A DNA stretch of 6,436 nt from Candidatus Sericytochromatia bacterium (GTDB lineage: Bacteria > Cyanobacteriota > Sericytochromatia > JACMPN01), in the NCBI GenBank assembly GCA_014377495.1, contig JACMPN010000441.1, positions 1 to 6,436 on the forward strand, in the 5' to 3' direction. Position 1 is the stretch's first letter. Each line of letters starts with the position of its first letter. The notes beneath the pieces were generated by a model that ran no database searches, was not told the DNA's origin, and saw only the letters and a list, made by a program, of their open reading frames with translations. A program made the position numbers and the translations under genes. This document shows, piece after piece, positions 5,177 through 6,436 of this stretch.

Positions 5177-6427
5177 ATGGCATTTGGCGAGTTGTATTCG
5201 TCACTCGGTTCATACCGGGCGATCGACAATTGGGTCCAAGCCATGAGCTCCTCCGTTGCCGGCGCCGGCAAGATCGGCTTTAAAGCCAACCGGTCGACGT
5301 TCCTGGGGGGATCCACCTACCAGAACATCAACCCCAGCCGTGGTGTCAGTTACCGGGCGGGTGAGCAGACCCTCTACTCCGAGACCACGGTCGATTGGAG
5401 CCAGGGCGACATCATCGACTCGGAGACGGCGAACAACTTCGCCATCAACGGCGAGGGCTTTTTCCTCGTCATGGACGACGACCGCAACTTCTACTACACC
5501 CGCGGCGGCGACTTCACGATCCAGAACGGCAAGCTCAAGACCCCCCAGGGCCTGACCGTCATCGACAAGACGATCCTGGAGACGATGACCCGCCAGCTCG
5601 GCGCCGCCGCCCTGCCGTCGAACATCAGCACCGTGGGTGTCGCCACGGCGGTCTCTCCGAACTATACGGGCGCCGCCCTGACCGCCACGGACCTCTTCAC
5701 GACGACATCTCCCTGGGTCAAGCCGGGCGGTACCGGCGCCAGCATGTGGCTGCCCTTCATCAACAATGCGTCCAGCGCCACGTCGCAGTATTACGAAGAC
5801 CCCAACGGCACGCCCCTGTCGGGTGACGAGTCCTACAAGGCGATGGGGATCTCCCTGAAGACCTCGTTCTATGTTGCGCCGAGCCAGGGGATCGATCAGA
5901 CGACCATGTCCCGCTTGTCCGTCGTGGCCGACAACGTCGCCTTCGTCTGGATCAACGGGCACCAGCTGTCGATCAGCGACCTGGACCCCGGGGCCACATC
6001 ACCGATCACCAGCGAAAACCCCTGGGGCGGCTATCCGGTGGCGGACGGTCCCAATACAGCCAGTACCAGCGTCTTCGACATCGGCAAATACCTCTCCGAA
6101 GGCGTGAACACCATCCAACTGTATGCCGCCGAATGGGAGGGAACCCAGGGTACGGACGCCTCCGGCGTCATCCAGCTGGCTTCGGGCGGCTCGATCACCA
6201 TCGCTTCCGGAGTCGGCAACAACTCCCAATGGACGACCAAGCTGATCGGTCCGGACCTCGATAAGGATTATTACCTGCCTGCCGCCACAGGAGCGCCATT
6301 TACCCCCCTGCTGGGTCGGCATCCTTCGCCCCCGACCCAGACCTACGAAGACTGCATGTTCAATGCGGAGGCCCGGGACTTCGTTCTCGCCATGATGGAC
6401 TTCAAAGAGGGACTGCGGTTCTCCTAA
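5177..6427 (+). CDS. Divergent flagellar hook/rod-family protein with inserted beta-sandwich domain
   Basis: This 416-residue protein has the N-terminal layout of flagellar FlgE/FlgF/FlgG. An amphipathic start (ELYSSLGSYRAIDNWVQAM) leads to IGFKANRSTF (33-42), then the D1-type motif FAINGEGFFLV (88-98) and YYTRGGDFTIQNGKL. The usual Asn-rich ANNxANxxTxGF signature is replaced by SSSVAGAGKIGF. Residues about 176-340 do not look flagellar: LKTSFYV (227 on), VADNVAFVWINGHQL and VFDIGKYLSEGVNTIQLYAAEW match the pattern of galactose-binding-like, carbohydrate-module beta-sandwiches found in many secreted proteins. The usual C-terminal domain (SNVDxxxE... QRAYQAN) is missing; only a short helix-like end, FVLAMMDFKEGLRFS, might stand in for it. 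ATG 5177 has GGAGG (5167-5171). No signal peptide is seen, consistent with export by the flagellar system. No flagellar neighbours lie in the window. It could be a hook-cap- or filament-decorating variant, or a hook-like protein reused for surface binding. The family call is firm at the N-terminus; the role is unknown. Confidence 0.75.
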   Translation: MAFGELYSSLGSYRAIDNWVQAMSSSVAGAGKIGFKANRSTFLGGSTYQNINPSRGVSYRAGEQTLYSETTVDWSQGDIIDSETANNFAINGEGFFLVMDDDRNFYYTRGGDFTIQNGKLKTPQGLTVIDKTILETMTRQLGAAALPSNISTVGVATAVSPNYTGAALTATDLFTTTSPWVKPGGTGASMWLPFINNASSATSQYYEDPNGTPLSGDESYKAMGISLKTSFYVAPSQGIDQTTMSRLSVVADNVAFVWINGHQLSISDLDPGATSPITSENPWGGYPVADGPNTASTSVFDIGKYLSEGVNTIQLYAAEWEGTQGTDASGVIQLASGGSITIASGVGNNSQWTTKLIGPDLDKDYYLPAATGAPFTPLLGRHPSPPTQTYEDCMFNAEARDFVLAMMDFKEGLRFS

Positions 6428-6436
6428 TACGGCAAC

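Noticed and set aside
4830..5246. + strand open frame through the ferritin/hook intergenic gap
   Set aside because: It overlaps both neighbouring genes, lacks an RBS, and its translation shows no domain or gene-like character.
1..6436. CRISPR array, insertion sequence, tRNA or rRNA
   Set aside because: No regularly spaced repeats, no transposase or terminal inverted repeats, and no RNA gene signatures were seen.

Overview
This is a strongly GC-rich bacterial window in which every supported gene lies on the + strand. It holds a disrupted membrane-transporter gene, a three-gene operon that looks like the cyanobacterial copper-resistance unit copM-copR-copS, a ferritin-like di-iron gene, and an unusual flagellar hook/rod-like gene. 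The copMRS-type order (DUF305 protein, OmpR-type regulator, sensor kinase) and the MATE/ANK-like exporter both recall Cyanobacteria. A hook/rod-family gene argues against a typical cyanobacterium. A flagellated or formerly flagellated relative (Melainabacteria/Sericytochromatia-like) is my tentative guess; no rRNA or other marker gene is present to test it.

Layout: 1-1330 encodes a roughly 440-residue polytopic MATE/ANK-like exporter, interrupted by one in-frame TAA (470-472) with the frame open on both sides. 1331-1464 is intergenic, with a sharply AT-rich island, a perfect TATAAT and three 9-bp-phased TT-rich repeats; it is the likely promoter/operator of the operon. 1465-2028 (secreted DUF305 protein, CopM-like), 2038-2712 (CopR/CusR-like regulator) and 2705-4099 (CopS/CusS-like kinase with a His/Met-rich sensor region) form the operon, with a 9-nt gap and then an 8-nt overlap. 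4100-4288 is intergenic. 4289-4870 encodes a ferritin-like protein with all six bacterioferritin-type di-iron ligands. 4871-5176 is intergenic, with three hairpins and no supported gene. 5177-6427 encodes a 416-residue protein with a hook/rod N-terminus, an inserted carbohydrate-binding-like beta-sandwich, and no recognisable standard hook C-terminal domain.

How they may work together: the kinase would sense periplasmic copper (or silver) through its His/Met-rich segment and phosphorylate Asp51 of the regulator, which would activate the operon promoter. The DUF305 protein would bind the metal in the periplasm. The ferritin-like protein fits a metal/oxidative-stress neighbourhood, but it has its own ribosome binding site and a 189-nt gap, so co-regulation is only inference. 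The hook-like gene has no obvious link to the rest and is the least conventional gene here.
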